From: Pseudomonas sp. P8_241
GTDB taxonomy: Bacteria; Pseudomonadota; Gammaproteobacteria; Pseudomonadales; Pseudomonadaceae
Direction: 5' to 3'
Assembly (NCBI RefSeq): GCF_034008315.1
Contig: NZ_CP125377.1
Coordinates: 744,001-808,000, forward strand
Length of the DNA: 64,000 nt
A program made the translations under genes and the position numbers. The notes under the pieces are model-generated. The model was not told the origin of the DNA, searched no databases, and was given only the letters and a program-made list of their open reading frames with translations. Shown piece by piece: positions 1-10,307 of this stretch. Within the stretch, counting starts at the first letter, position 1, and each line of letters starts with the position of its first letter.

Positions 1-17
1 AGCTGGCTCGCCAGCGA
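1..17. repeat. Partial REP element at window edge
   Basis: The window opens inside an AGCTGGCTCGCCAGCGAA word, the same core as the GTAGGAGCTGGCTTGCCAGCGA REP units found at many intergenic sites further along. The left part lies outside the window. Confidence 0.6.
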
Positions 18-53
18 ATGGGCCAAAAGCATCAACGCATGTTTTGGCCAAAG

Positions 54-93
54 AAAAAGCCCGCTGAAGCTCAACACTTCAGCGGGCTTTTTC
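54..93. terminator. Bidirectional rho-independent terminator after nadE
   Basis: A perfect stem (GCCCGCTGAAG paired with CTTCAGCGGGC) with a 7-nt loop is flanked by A5 on the left and T5 on the right, so it can terminate in both directions. It lies 14 bp past the nadE stop. A second, looser inverted repeat (GGCCAAAA / TTTTGGCC) lies just left of it at 21-49. Confidence 0.85.
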
Positions 94-106
94 ATTCATT
101 CACGCC

Positions 107-934
107 TCAAGGCGCAAACGGCATCACACGCTTGTGGTGCGTCTTGTTGTACGTGTCGACGATGATCCTGAATGCTTCCTCACGCACCGTTTCGCCGTGC
201 AGGAACGCATCGATCTCGGTGTAGGTCACGCCGTGGGACGCTTCGTCCGGTTTACCGGGGGACAGGTCTTCAAGGTCCGCCGTCGGGATTTTCTCCACCA
301 GGGATTCAGGCGCACCGAAGCTGCGAGCAATAGCCCGCACCTGGTTTTTCACCAGGCCACTCAGTGGCGCCAAGTCGCAAGCGCCATCACCGAACTTGGT
401 AAAGAACCCCATCACCGCTTCTGCCGCATGATCGGTGCCGATCACCAGGCCATGAGCCGCACCAGCGATGGTGTATTGGGCAACCATGCGCATCCGCGCC
501 TTGGTGTTGCCGAGGACGAAGTCCACCGAGACGGCATGCTTGCCTTCAAACGCCGCTACTTCATTGGCCAGGGATTTGACTGCCGGGCCGATGTTCACGG
601 TGTGACGCTCATCCGGCTTGATGAAATCCACCGAAGCTTGGGCGTCGTGTTCATCGAACTGGGTTTCGTAGGGCAGGCGCACGGCAATGAACTTGTAGCC
701 TTCTTCGCCCGTGCGTTGGCGCAATTCGCGCATGGCACGTTGGGCCAGCAGGCCAGCGGTCAGGGAGTCGACGCCGCCACTGATGCCCAGCACCATGGTT
801 TTCAATCCGGAATTGACCAGACAATCCTGGATAAAGGTCACTCGGCGAGCGATTTCGACCTCAAGGGCGGCCTCATCGGCGAACGGCGGCTGGACCTTGA
901 GCTGTTCAGCAATCTCACGCTGTACGGCTTGCAT
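107..934 (-). CDS. nadE: Ammonia-dependent NAD synthetase
   Basis: Converts nicotinic acid adenine dinucleotide to NAD with ATP and ammonia, the last step of NAD synthesis, in the cytoplasm. The 275-residue length is that of the short NH3-dependent form without a glutaminase domain. The ATP-pyrophosphatase P-loop SGGVDS is at residues 52-57, and the [12 protein letters not shown] segment near residues 225-235 is typical of the family. It starts 4 bp after the pncB stop on the same strand, so the two salvage genes form one operon that ends at the hairpin at 54-93. This pairing is conserved in Pseudomonas. Confidence 0.95.
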   Translation of the reverse strand: MQAVQREIAEQLKVQPPFADEAALEVEIARRVTFIQDCLVNSGLKTMVLGISGGVDSLTAGLLAQRAMRELRQRTGEEGYKFIAVRLPYETQFDEHDAQASVDFIKPDERHTVNIGPAVKSLANEVAAFEGKHAVSVDFVLGNTKARMRMVAQYTIAGAAHGLVIGTDHAAEAVMGFFTKFGDGACDLAPLSGLVKNQVRAIARSFGAPESLVEKIPTADLEDLSPGKPDEASHGVTYTEIDAFLHGETVREEAFRIIVDTYNKTHHKRVMPFAP

Positions 935-938
935 GAAT

Positions 939-2165
939 TCACTCCTTGCTTGATGGACTGGAAAGGGCGGCAGGAACCTGGAAAACGTGTCGCAAGTAAG
1001 CGACGAAATTCGGGTCCTTGCAGTGAGTCTTGCCGGGCTCGTCGGAGATTTTCGCTACCGGTTGGCCATTGCAGGCGGCCATTTTAAGCACGATGCTCAT
1101 CGGTTCGACACCCGGAATGTCACACGTCAGGTTGGTGCCGATGCCGAAGCTGACATTGATGCGACCACGCAGCGCGCGGAATATCTCCAGCGCCTTGGGC
1201 AGAGTCAGGCTGTCGGAAAAAGTCAGCGTCTTGCTCATCGGTTCGATGCCGAGCCTGTGATAGTGCGCGATGGCTTTTTCCGCCCACACCACCGGATCAC
1301 CAGAGTCATGGCGCAAACCGTCGAAAAGCTTGGCGAAAAACAGATCGAAATCGCCGAGAAATGCATCCATGGTGATGCAGTCGGTCAGAGCGATCCCCAG
1401 CAAGCCACGGTATTCGCGAACCCAGCAATCGAGGGCGGCAATCTGGCTGTCGATCAGACGCGGGCCAAGTTGCTGATGCGCCATGATCCATTCGTGGGCC
1501 ATGGTCCCCAGCGGCTTCATGTCCAGCTCCCGGGACAGGTGCACGTTGCTGGTGCCGACGAAGCGGCCGGGAAAGTCGTGCTTGAGCACGTTGACCACTT
1601 CTTCCTGTACGCGATACGAAAAGCGACGGCGCGTACCGAAGTCGGCTACCTGCAGTTCCGCCAATTCATCGCTGCTGGCGTTGGCGTTCAGCCAGTCGAA
1701 CTTGCGATAGAGCTGTTCGCGAGCCTGCTCCAGGACAATTTCACGGTAGCGATAGCGATTGCGCACTTCGCTGACGATCGCCAGCAGTGGTACTTCGAAC
1801 AGGATTACATGCAGCCACGGGCCACGCAGGCGGATGAACAATTCACCGTTTTCGATGCCCGTGTGGATGTAGCGCAGGTTGAAGCGAAACAGCCCGAGAA
1901 AGCGCAGGAAATCTGGTTTGAGAAAGCTGATGCGCTCCAGAAAGTTCAACTGGTCAGCGCTAAGGCTCAGTTCGGCGAGGCGCTCGATCTGAAAACGGAT
2001 TTGCGCAAGGTATGGACGCAAATCCTCACTGTTACGGCAACGAAACTCCCATTCGACTTCCACGTTCGGGTAGTTGTGCAGCACCGCCTGCATCATCGTC
2101 AATTTGTAGAAGTCGGTGTCGAGCAGGTTCTGCACGATGCGATCGGCAAATACACTCTCGCTCAT
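939..2165 (-). CDS. pncB: Nicotinate phosphoribosyltransferase
   Basis: Makes nicotinate mononucleotide from nicotinate and PRPP (Preiss-Handler salvage), feeding the downstream nadE. The 408-residue length fits the bacterial PncB family. The N-terminal [12 protein letters not shown] motif and the HEW segment (His224), matching the region of the regulatory phospho-histidine of enteric PncB, are both visible. A GGAG ribosome binding site precedes the ATG at 2165. First gene of the two-gene pncB-nadE operon. Confidence 0.95.
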   Translation of the reverse strand: MSESVFADRIVQNLLDTDFYKLTMMQAVLHNYPNVEVEWEFRCRNSEDLRPYLAQIRFQIERLAELSLSADQLNFLERISFLKPDFLRFLGLFRFNLRYIHTGIENGELFIRLRGPWLHVILFEVPLLAIVSEVRNRYRYREIVLEQAREQLYRKFDWLNANASSDELAELQVADFGTRRRFSYRVQEEVVNVLKHDFPGRFVGTSNVHLSRELDMKPLGTMAHEWIMAHQQLGPRLIDSQIAALDCWVREYRGLLGIALTDCITMDAFLGDFDLFFAKLFDGLRHDSGDPVVWAEKAIAHYHRLGIEPMSKTLTFSDSLTLPKALEIFRALRGRINVSFGIGTNLTCDIPGVEPMSIVLKMAACNGQPVAKISDEPGKTHCKDPNFVAYLRHVFQVPAALSSPSSKE

Positions 2166-2265
2166 AACGGGAATCTCCAGCGTTGCAGCGGTATTGATCA
2201 GTGGCGCTAGTGGCGCATATCCCAGACAGGGATTACCAGCATTTTTTCGACAAACGCAGACCCTT

Positions 2266-2355
2266 GTAGGAGCTGGCTTGCCAGCGAAGAGGCAGGCACA
2301 TCCAATATGAATGTCGATTGAAAGACCGCCTTCGCTGGCAAGCCAGCTCTTACAA
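2266..2355. repeat. Inverted REP pair (GTAGGAGCTGGCTTGCCAGCGA type)
   Basis: GTAGGAGCTGGCTTGCCAGCGAA is followed about 45 bp later by its inverted copy TTCGCTGGCAAGCCAGCTCTTAC. It fills the gap between pncB and the convergent end of the LysR gene and could act as a weak bidirectional terminator. Confidence 0.85.
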
Positions 2356-2369
2356 GGTGATGGCGCCCA

Positions 2370-3275
2370 TCAGGTTGCTTCCGGGCTATCGATCTGCTCC
2401 AGCATCCATTTCACAAAATCGCGCACCTTTGGCACTTCCGCCGAGTGCTCCGGATACGCCAGGAAATAGGCGTCGCTGCTGGGCATTGCATGCTGCCAGG
2501 GAATGACTAACTTGCCGTCAGCGAGTTCTTCTTCCACCAGGAAGCGGGGCAGCAACGCCACGCCACAGCCGACCTGAGCGGCGCGGATGCACATGTAAAA
2601 GGTTTCGAAGCGCGGACCGTGATAGCTGTGTTCGGTGTGGTAGCCCTGATGTTCGAACCAGTCGTGCCAGGCCTGGGGTCGGGAGGCGTTCTGCAGCAGT
2701 ACCAGGTCGGCCAATTGCGTCGGATCGGTAAACGGTTGGGTTGGCATGCTGCCCGGGGCGCATACCGGAACAAGCTCTTCGCCGAACAGTTTCAGGCATT
2801 CGGTGCCCGGCCGTGAACCCTGACCGAAGTAGAACGCCAGGTCGCTGCGCCCTTGCAGCAGATCATCCGCTTCCTGCTCGCTGCACAGGTCCAGGTGAAT
2901 CGATGGATGACGCAGGCGCCAGCCTTTCAAGCGCGGCACCAGCCACCGTGCGCCGAACGTGGGTGGCGTCGAGACACGCAGGACTTCGGTCTCTCCGCCA
3001 TAGGAGCGAAGGTAATGGGTCGACATCTCGACCTGTGTGAGTATTTTTCGTACTTCAACCAGATACAAATCCCCGGCCGGAGTCATTTGCAGGCGACGGC
3101 GTACCCGGCGAAACAGCAGGTGTTGTAGCAGCTCTTCGAGTTGCGCGACCTGCTTGCTGACAGCGCTCTGGGTCAGGTTCAGTTCTTCGGCGGCCCGGGT
3201 GAAGCTCAAATGCCGGGTCACGGCTTCGAAACACTGCAACGCAGCGATCGATGGCAAGTAGCGTTTATTGAGCAT
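2370..3275 (-). CDS. LysR-family regulator, likely of amaBA
   Basis: 301 residues, with an N-terminal winged helix-turn-helix (about residues 5-65, containing FTRAAEELNLTQSAVSKQVAQLE) and a C-terminal LysR substrate-binding domain of the GcvA type. It is divergent from amaB across about 175 bp, the classic arrangement for a LysR activator of the adjacent catabolic genes. A LysR gene in this position is also known beside amaB in P. putida. The effector is not readable from sequence; pipecolate, piperideine-6-carboxylate or aminoadipate are guesses from context. Confidence 0.85.
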   Translation of the reverse strand: MLNKRYLPSIAALQCFEAVTRHLSFTRAAEELNLTQSAVSKQVAQLEELLQHLLFRRVRRRLQMTPAGDLYLVEVRKILTQVEMSTHYLRSYGGETEVLRVSTPPTFGARWLVPRLKGWRLRHPSIHLDLCSEQEADDLLQGRSDLAFYFGQGSRPGTECLKLFGEELVPVCAPGSMPTQPFTDPTQLADLVLLQNASRPQAWHDWFEHQGYHTEHSYHGPRFETFYMCIRAAQVGCGVALLPRFLVEEELADGKLVIPWQHAMPSSDAYFLAYPEHSAEVPKVRDFVKWMLEQIDSPEAT

Positions 3276-3450
3276 GGGCGGTCCTTTGTTCTTGTCTCTT
3301 TATTGCCAGCAATGCACAGCATGAATAAACGGAATGATATCTCTCTTAAAGGTCGTTTGTTGAGTAACCTCCGGGGAGCTAAAACTACAGGTCTGATCAG
3401 CCGTGATATTCCGGCTGCACCTGTTCCGTTTTTTGCTTGAGGAGTGACCC
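3276..3450. promoter_or_regulatory. Divergent regulatory region between LysR gene and amaB
   Basis: This AT-richer 175-bp stretch must hold both promoters and any LysR operator. The clearest element is the strong GAGGAG ribosome binding site just before the amaB ATG. I could not single out one convincing T-N11-A operator. Confidence 0.4.
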
Positions 3451-4941
3451 ATGGTTGCCGCATTGCTTGATCGTCTTGGTGTGAACCCGGCCCTGTACCA
3501 GAACGGCAAAGTGCCGGTGCATTCGCCGATCGATGGCAGCAGGATCGCCGCCGTGAACTGGGAAGGCGCCGCTGAAGTCGAGCAGCACATCAGTCGCGCA
3601 GATCATGCGTTCGAGCTGTGGCGCAAGGTTCCGGCACCGCGCCGTGGCGAACTGGTCCGGCAACTGGGGGACATTCTGCGTGAATACAAGGCTGACCTTG
3701 GCGAGCTGGTGTCGTGGGAAGCCGGCAAAATCACCCAGGAGGGCTTGGGTGAAGTTCAGGAAATGATCGACATCTGCGACTTCGCCGTCGGCCTGTCCCG
3801 CCAGTTGTACGGCTTGACCATTGCCTCCGAGCGTCCTGGTCACCACATGCGCGAAACCTGGCATCCGCTGGGCGTTGTCGGCGTGATCAGCGCGTTCAAT
3901 TTCCCGGTCGCGGTCTGGGCGTGGAACGCCACGCTGGCGCTGGTCTGCGGCAACCCGGTGATCTGGAAGCCGTCGGAGAAAACCCCGCTTACCGCCCTGG
4001 CCTGCCAGGCGCTGTTCGACCGCGTGCTGAAGAATTTCAGCGATGCGCCGCCACACCTGAGTCAGGTGATCATCGGTGGTCGCGATGCCGGTGAGGCGTT
4101 GGTCGACGATCCGCGTGTCGCGCTGGTCAGCGCCACGGGCAGTACCCGCATGGGTCGTGAAGTGGCGCCGAAAATCGCCGCGCGTTTCGCTCGCAGCATT
4201 CTCGAACTGGGCGGCAACAACGCCATGATCCTCGGCCCAAGCGCCGATCTGGACATGGCTGTTCGCGCCATTCTGTTCAGCGCCGTTGGCACCGCCGGTC
4301 AACGCTGCACCACCTTGCGCCGTTTGATTGCCCATGAGTCGGTAAAGGACGAAATCGTCACCCGCCTCAAGGCCGCATACGCCAAAGTGCGCATTGGTCA
4401 TCCGCTGGAAGGCAACCTGATCGGCCCGCTGATCGACAAGCAAAGTTTCGACAACATGCAGGATGCTCTGGAACAGGCCTTGAGCGAAGGCGGCCGAGTG
4501 TTCGGTGGCAAGCGCCAGCTGGAAGACAAATTCCCGAACGCCTATTACGTATCGCCGGCCATCGTCGAAATGCCGGAGCAGAGCGAAGTGGTCTGCCACG
4601 AAACCTTCGCACCAATTTTGTACGTGGTCGGTTACAGCGATTTCCAGGAAGCCCTGCGTTTGAACAACGCCGTGCCTCAAGGCTTGTCCTCCTGCATCTT
4701 CACCACCGACGTGCGTGAAGCCGAGCAATTCATGTCGGCGGTGGGCAGCGATTGCGGGATCGCAAACGTCAACATCGGCCCGAGCGGTGCCGAAATCGGT
4801 GGCGCATTTGGTGGTGAGAAAGAGACCGGTGGTGGCCGAGAGTCGGGTTCTGATGCATGGCGCGGCTACATGCGTCGACAGACCAATACCGTGAACTACT
4901 CGCTGGAGTTGCCGTTGGCGCAGGGCATTACGTTCGATTAA
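3451..4941 (+). CDS. amaB: L-piperidine-6-carboxylate (aminoadipate semialdehyde) dehydrogenase
   Basis: An aldehyde dehydrogenase of the ALDH7 (antiquitin) group. It oxidises aminoadipate semialdehyde, in equilibrium with piperideine-6-carboxylate, to 2-aminoadipate using NAD(P)+ in lysine/pipecolate breakdown. The 496-residue length is normal. Visible are the general base Glu252 in LELGGNN, the nucleophile Cys286 in GQRCTT, and the C-terminal GGAFGGEKETGGGRESGSDAW stretch (about residues 449-469) typical of ALDH7. A strong GAGGAG site precedes ATG 3451. It is followed by amaA and a LysR gene, as in the P. putida amaAB locus. Confidence 0.92.
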   Translation: MVAALLDRLGVNPALYQNGKVPVHSPIDGSRIAAVNWEGAAEVEQHISRADHAFELWRKVPAPRRGELVRQLGDILREYKADLGELVSWEAGKITQEGLGEVQEMIDICDFAVGLSRQLYGLTIASERPGHHMRETWHPLGVVGVISAFNFPVAVWAWNATLALVCGNPVIWKPSEKTPLTALACQALFDRVLKNFSDAPPHLSQVIIGGRDAGEALVDDPRVALVSATGSTRMGREVAPKIAARFARSILELGGNNAMILGPSADLDMAVRAILFSAVGTAGQRCTTLRRLIAHESVKDEIVTRLKAAYAKVRIGHPLEGNLIGPLIDKQSFDNMQDALEQALSEGGRVFGGKRQLEDKFPNAYYVSPAIVEMPEQSEVVCHETFAPILYVVGYSDFQEALRLNNAVPQGLSSCIFTTDVREAEQFMSAVGSDCGIANVNIGPSGAEIGGAFGGEKETGGGRESGSDAWRGYMRRQTNTVNYSLELPLAQGITFD

Positions 4942-4960
4942 GTATTGATTGTGAAGCTGG

Positions 4961-5041
4961 AAAGATCGCAGCCTGCGGCAGCTCCTACGGGACTGTGACT
5001 GGCTGCGATTTTGTAGGAGCTGCCGCAGGCTGCGATCTTTT
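4961..5041. repeat. Inverted REP pair (GTAGGAGCTGCCGCAGGCTGCGATC type)
   Basis: AAAGATCGCAGCCTGCGGCAGCTCCTAC and its inverted copy sit head to head between amaB and amaA. This is a different REP family from the GGCTTGCCAGC type. It can fold into one long hairpin inside the amaBA transcript. Confidence 0.88.
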
Positions 5042-5085
5042 GGCGGCGACCACGAGGTGAGTTAGGATTCTGTTGGAGTCTGGCA

Positions 5086-6369
5086 ATGCCGTTACGCGAA
5101 GAGTGTCTGTGGGAAAAATTGACGCCGCAAAGGCCTGACAACGCGGCGCTCAAAGGTGAAGTGACCGCCGATGTCTGTGTCATCGGCGCCGGGTTCACCG
5201 GTCTGTCGGCGGCAGTGCATTTGCTGGAGCAGGGCAAGACTGTGTGTGTGCTGGAAGCCCATCGCGCCGGTCATGGCGGATCGGGACGCAATGTCGGACT
5301 GGTCAACGCCGGGATGTGGATTCCCCCGGACGAGATCGAGGCCGGATTCGGCGAGGCGGTGGGCAGCCAGCTCAACCGCATGCTGGGCGCGGCGCCATCG
5401 CTGGTGTTCAGCCTTGTGGACAAGTACAACATCGATTGCCAGTTGCGTCGCGAAGGCACGCTGCACATGGCGCATAACGCCCGTGGCGAAGCCGACTTGC
5501 GCAGTCGTGAAGAACAATGGAAACGCCGCGGTGCGCCGGTAGAGTTGCTCACCGGCCAGGCCTGCGAGCAAGCCACCGGCACGAAAAAGATCGCCGCCGC
5601 GCTGCTCGATCGCCGTGCCGGCACGCTCAACCCGATGGCCTACACCACGGGGCTGGCCAAAGCGGCCATCGGCCTGGGTGGTCAATTATTCGATCATTCC
5701 CCGGTTACCCGACTCGAACGTCAGGGCCAGCGCTGGTCTGTGCAAACCGACCAAGGCTCGGTCATGGCCGAAAAAGTGGTGATTGCCTCCAATGCCTACA
5801 CTGAAGGCGACTGGACGGAACTGCGGCGCAATTTTTTCCCCGGTTATTACTACCAAGTGGCGTCGGTGCCGCTGACTGAAGACGCTGCGCAGCAGATTCT
5901 CCCCGGCGGTCAGGGTTCCTGGGACACCCGGCAGGTTCTGAGCAGTATCCGTCGAGACGAGGACGGACGTCTGTTGCTCGGCAGCCTCGGAAATGGCAAT
6001 CAGAAGCCTGTGTGGTTTCTAAAAGCCTGGGCCGATCGGGTTCAGCAACACTATTTCCCCTATCTGAAACCGGTTGAATGGGAATGCACCTGGACCGGTT
6101 GTATCGCCTTTACCCCCGATCATTTGATGCGTCTGTTTGAACCCGCGCCCGGTTTAGTGGCAGTCACCGGTTACAACGGCCGGGGCGTGACCACGGGAAC
6201 GGTGGTCGGCAAAGCTTTTGCCGATTACCTGTGTAACGCAAATCCTCAAGCGCTACCGATTCCTTTCGCGCCCATGCAGCCATTGGCCGGAGTAGGGTTG
6301 CGCAGCTGTCTGTATGAGGCGGGATTCTCGCTGTATCACGCAGGCCAGTGCCTGCGGATAGTGATCTGA
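5086..6369 (+). CDS. amaA: L-pipecolate oxidase, FAD-dependent
   Basis: A DAO/glycine-oxidase-type flavoprotein. In P. putida AmaA oxidises L-pipecolate to piperideine-6-carboxylate, the substrate of AmaB encoded upstream. The dinucleotide fold motif VIGAGFTGLSAAVHLLEQGK is at about residues 29-48, and a second FAD-contact segment (TGYNGRGVTTGTVVGK) is near residue 363. Length is 427 residues; the start at 5086 has a GGAG site 8 nt upstream. The 145-bp gap to amaB is taken up by a REP pair. The substrate is inferred from the neighbour and the known locus. Confidence 0.88.
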   Translation: MPLREECLWEKLTPQRPDNAALKGEVTADVCVIGAGFTGLSAAVHLLEQGKTVCVLEAHRAGHGGSGRNVGLVNAGMWIPPDEIEAGFGEAVGSQLNRMLGAAPSLVFSLVDKYNIDCQLRREGTLHMAHNARGEADLRSREEQWKRRGAPVELLTGQACEQATGTKKIAAALLDRRAGTLNPMAYTTGLAKAAIGLGGQLFDHSPVTRLERQGQRWSVQTDQGSVMAEKVVIASNAYTEGDWTELRRNFFPGYYYQVASVPLTEDAAQQILPGGQGSWDTRQVLSSIRRDEDGRLLLGSLGNGNQKPVWFLKAWADRVQQHYFPYLKPVEWECTWTGCIAFTPDHLMRLFEPAPGLVAVTGYNGRGVTTGTVVGKAFADYLCNANPQALPIPFAPMQPLAGVGLRSCLYEAGFSLYHAGQCLRIVI

Positions 6370-6660
6370 AGGCTGATTTTTACAGTGGGAAGCGGCGCTT
6401 TTTCGATCTGCAGCTAGCCTGTAGTGGTGCGGGTTGTAGCAGTCTCGCACCAGCAGTGTGCACTTCGGTGACGCACGTTGTTACAGGCTGGTTGCACGTC
6501 GTTTAAAGCCGCGGTTGCAATGATGGCGCAGTCGGGTTGCGCCTCAAAAAAATAATGGTTTTACCTTCCGCGGTTTAGACGGTTGCACGCCCAATGAAAA
6601 TGGGATCGAAACAGTCGAAATAACAAGAAAGCAGCGACTTTTTTCAGAATAAAAAACCGA
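6370..6660. other. Intergenic region upstream of livK
   Basis: Holds no credible gene. It contains NtrC-like half-sites at 6425-6462 and other short GGTTGC/GCAACC words, and leads into the sigma-54 promoter at 6661. Confidence 0.5.
6425..6462. promoter_or_regulatory. Candidate NtrC binding sites upstream of livK
   Basis: TGGTGCG-N14-CGCACCA at 6425-6452, with the second half extending into GCACCAGCAGTGTGC (6448-6462), close to the known NtrC site GCACCAACATGGTGC of enteric glnA. The same TGGTGCG-N14-CGCACCA spacing occurs upstream of ureE. It lies about 200 bp before a sigma-54 promoter, a normal enhancer distance. The activator identity is inference. Confidence 0.5.
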
Positions 6661-6676
6661 TGGCACGGCCCTTGCT
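6661..6676 (+). promoter_or_regulatory. Sigma-54 (-24/-12) promoter of the liv operon
   Basis: TGGCACGGCCCTTGCT matches the RpoN consensus TGGCACG-N4-TTGCW at every fixed position, with GG and GC separated by exactly 10 nt. Transcription would start near 6687, about 45 nt before the livK ATG. Confidence 0.85.
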
Positions 6677-6731
6677 CTGAGCATTCAGAGAAGTCGCAGT
6701 GCCAATTAAAAAAACCATGGAGCACCACCTC

Positions 6732-7865
6732 ATGTCCCAGACGTTTTACAAGAAAGGTTTTCTGGCCCTCGCAGTGGCAACTGCGCTGGGTGTTTCTGCG
6801 TTTGCTCAGGCTGACATCAAGATCGGCGTAGCGGGACCAATGACAGGCGCCAACGCGGCATTTGGCGAACAGTACATGAAGGGTGCACAAGCGGCGGCCG
6901 ATGCGGTCAACGCGGCAGGCGGGGTCAACGGGGAAAAAATCGTACTGGTCAAAGGCGATGACGCCTGCGAACCGAAACAGGCTGTAACGGTCGCCAAAGA
7001 CCTGACCAACCAGAAAGTCGCCGGCGTGGTCGGTCACTTCTGCTCCTCGTCGACCATCCCGGCCTCCGAGATCTACGACGAAGCAGGCATCATCGCCATC
7101 ACTCCAGGCTCCACCAACCCAGCTGTGACCGAGCGTGGCCTGAGCGCCATGTTCCGGATGTGCGGGCGTGACGACCAGCAAGGCATCGTGGCCGGCGACT
7201 ATATCGTCGACGTGCTCAAGGGCAAGAAAGTGGTCGTGCTGCACGACAAGGACACCTACGGCCAGGGCCTGGCGGATGCCACCAAGGCTCAACTGGTCAA
7301 GCGCGGCGTAACCCCGGTGCTGTATGAAGGCCTGACCCGTGGCGAAAAAGACTTCAGCACCATCGTGACCAAGATCCGCGGTGCCGGCGCTGACGTCGTC
7401 TACTTCGGTGGCCTGCACCCGGAAGCCGGTCCTCTGGTGCGTCAACTGCGTGAACAAGGCCTGAAAGACGTCAAGTTCATGTCCGACGACGGTATCGTGA
7501 CCGATGAACTGGTGACCACCGCTGGCGGTCCGCAATTCGTTGACGGCGTGCTGATGACCTTCGGCGCCGACCCACGCATGCTGCCAGACAGCAAGACCGT
7601 GGTAGACGCTTTCCGCAAGGCCGGTACCGAGCCTGAAGGCTACACCCTGTACGCCTACGCTTCGGTCCAGACCCTGGCCGCAGCCTTCAACGGCGCCAAG
7701 TCCAACAAGGGCGAAGAAGCGGCTGCATGGCTGAAGAAAAACCCGGTCAAGACCGTCATGGGCGAGAAGACCTGGGACAGCAAGGGCGACCTGAAAATCT
7801 CCGACTACGTGGTTTACCAGTGGGACAAGGATGGCAAATACCACCAACTGGAAAAACAGAAGTAA
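6732..7865 (+). CDS. livK: Branched-chain amino acid-type ABC transporter, periplasmic binding protein
   Basis: A type I periplasmic binding protein (LivK/BraC family) that delivers leucine/isoleucine/valine or a related amino acid to the LivHMGF permease. The ATG at 6732, preceded by a GGAG, is preferred over in-frame ATG 6699: it gives 377 residues with a clean signal peptide (KKGFLALAVATALGVSAFAQA, cleavage near residue 27). The paired cysteines of the family are visible (DDACEPKQ and GHFCSSST). Heads an operon with a sigma-54 promoter; the long gap to livH may uncouple the high expression of the binding protein. The exact ligand is uncertain, as paralogues exist in Pseudomonas. Confidence 0.9.
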   Translation: MSQTFYKKGFLALAVATALGVSAFAQADIKIGVAGPMTGANAAFGEQYMKGAQAAADAVNAAGGVNGEKIVLVKGDDACEPKQAVTVAKDLTNQKVAGVVGHFCSSSTIPASEIYDEAGIIAITPGSTNPAVTERGLSAMFRMCGRDDQQGIVAGDYIVDVLKGKKVVVLHDKDTYGQGLADATKAQLVKRGVTPVLYEGLTRGEKDFSTIVTKIRGAGADVVYFGGLHPEAGPLVRQLREQGLKDVKFMSDDGIVTDELVTTAGGPQFVDGVLMTFGADPRMLPDSKTVVDAFRKAGTEPEGYTLYAYASVQTLAAAFNGAKSNKGEEAAAWLKKNPVKTVMGEKTWDSKGDLKISDYVVYQWDKDGKYHQLEKQK

Positions 7866-7900
7866 GGGCTGACCCGATCAGAGCTCCCCGATGAACCTTT

Positions 7901-7990
7901 GTAGGAGCCGGCTTGCTGGCGAAGGCGGACTTGCAGGCGACATTTTTGTCGACTGTTCAATCGCTATCGCTGGCAAGCCAGCTCCTACAG
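7901..7990. repeat. Inverted REP pair between livK and livH
   Basis: GTAGGAGCCGGCTTGCTGGCGAA and the inverted CGCTGGCAAGCCAGCTCCTAC lie 50 bp apart inside the operon. Such hairpins downstream of binding-protein genes are known to stabilise the upstream mRNA segment, which would favour LivK over the permease. Confidence 0.85.
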
Positions 7991-8105
7991 GGGCCGGTGA
8001 GGGCTGCCTGATCGTGTCTGACATTGCTCCGACGTATATCTGTATTTTCCTTAGAAGAACCGCACACCCACAGGTGTGCAGGGTCTCATTGCGTGAGATT
8101 GCGTT

Positions 8106-9020
<915 letters not shown>

Positions 9021-9023
9021 GCG

Positions 9024-10307
9024 ATGTCCTCAACCACTAAAAAAACCATTGATGTCAAAAAAAGCCTGGTTGACGCGATTCTTGCCGGTCTCATTGCCCT
9101 GATCGTGTTCGGGCCGATTGTCGGCGTCGTGCTCGATGGCTACGGCTTCAACCTGGAAACCACGCGGGTGGCGTGGATCGTTGCCATCGTCATGGCCGGG
9201 CGTTTTGCCTTGAGTCTGTTCCTGCAAACCTCCAAAGGGCTGAAAATCCTCGAAGGTTTTGAATCTACCGGCTCTGGCGTTCATGTGCTGCCGCCTGACT
9301 ACAAGACCCGGCTGCGCTGGGTCATCCCACTGATCATTGTGATTGCCGTGGTGTTCCCGTTTTTCTCCAACTCCTACTTGCTGGGCGTGGTCATTCTCGG
9401 GTTGATCTACGTTCTGCTGGGCCTGGGGCTGAACATCGTGGTCGGATTGGCCGGCCTGCTCGACCTGGGTTATGTGGCGTTCTACGCGATTGGTGCCTAC
9501 GGTCTGGCGCTCGGTTATCAGTACCTCGGACTGGGCTTCTGGACAGTGCTGCCACTGGCAGCGATTACCGCTGGCCTCGCCGGCTGCATCCTCGGTTTCC
9601 CGGTGTTGCGTCTGCACGGTGACTATCTGGCGATCGTGACCCTGGGCTTTGGTGAAATCATCCGTCTGATCCTCAACAACTGGTTGTCGCTGACCGGCGG
9701 CCCGAACGGCATGCCGGCGCCACTGCCAACGTTCTTCGGTCTGGAGTTCGGAAAGCGGGCGAAGGATGGCGGCGTGCCGTTTCACGAGTTCTTCGGCATC
9801 GCCTACAACCCGGACGTGAAGTACTACTTCATCTATGCCGTGTTGTTCCTGGTGGTACTGGCCGTGCTGTACATCAAGCATCGTCTGGTCAAGATGCCGG
9901 TCGGTCGCGCCTGGGAAGCCCTGCGTGAAGACGAAATCGCCTGTCGTTCGATGGGTCTGAACCACGTGCTGGTCAAGCTTTCGGCATTCACCATCGGTGC
10001 CTCGACCGCCGGCCTTGCAGGGGTGTTCTTTGCCACTTACCAAGGCTTCGTCAACCCGACCTCGTTTACCTTCTTCGAATCGGCCCTGATCCTCGCCATC
10101 GTGGTGCTGGGCGGTATGGGGTCGACCATCGGCGTGGTGATCGCTGCCTTCGTGCTGACCGTCGCCCCTGAACTGCTGCGCGGCTTCGCCGAATACCGCG
10201 TGCTGTTGTTCGGCATCCTGATGGTGTTGATGATGATCTGGCGACCGCGCGGCCTGATTCGGATCAGCCGTACCGGTGTGACACCGCGTAAAGGAGTAGC
10301 GCCATGA
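9024..10307 (+). CDS. livM: Branched-chain amino acid ABC transporter permease LivM
   Basis: Second permease subunit of the importer, 427 residues. An N-terminal extension of about 110 residues with two or three membrane segments (the DUF3382-type region found in proteobacterial LivM) precedes the permease core, which begins near FSNSYLLGVVILGLIYVLLG. The cytoplasmic coupling loop REDEIACRSMGLN is near residue 306. Its stop overlaps the livG start (ATGA), so the two are translationally coupled. Confidence 0.93.
   Translation: MSSTTKKTIDVKKSLVDAILAGLIALIVFGPIVGVVLDGYGFNLETTRVAWIVAIVMAGRFALSLFLQTSKGLKILEGFESTGSGVHVLPPDYKTRLRWVIPLIIVIAVVFPFFSNSYLLGVVILGLIYVLLGLGLNIVVGLAGLLDLGYVAFYAIGAYGLALGYQYLGLGFWTVLPLAAITAGLAGCILGFPVLRLHGDYLAIVTLGFGEIIRLILNNWLSLTGGPNGMPAPLPTFFGLEFGKRAKDGGVPFHEFFGIAYNPDVKYYFIYAVLFLVVLAVLYIKHRLVKMPVGRAWEALREDEIACRSMGLNHVLVKLSAFTIGASTAGLAGVFFATYQGFVNPTSFTFFESALILAIVVLGGMGSTIGVVIAAFVLTVAPELLRGFAEYRVLLFGILMVLMMIWRPRGLIRISRTGVTPRKGVAP

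Noticed and set aside
134..1087. Long open frame (317 codons) on the plus strand opposite nadE
   Set aside because: It lies antisense to two certain genes; its protein is rich in His, Gln and Gly, as expected from reading GC-rich coding DNA backwards, and has no domain.
3397..4728. 443-codon frame opposite amaB
   Set aside because: Antisense shadow of a well-conserved ALDH gene; no ribosome binding site and no recognisable motif.
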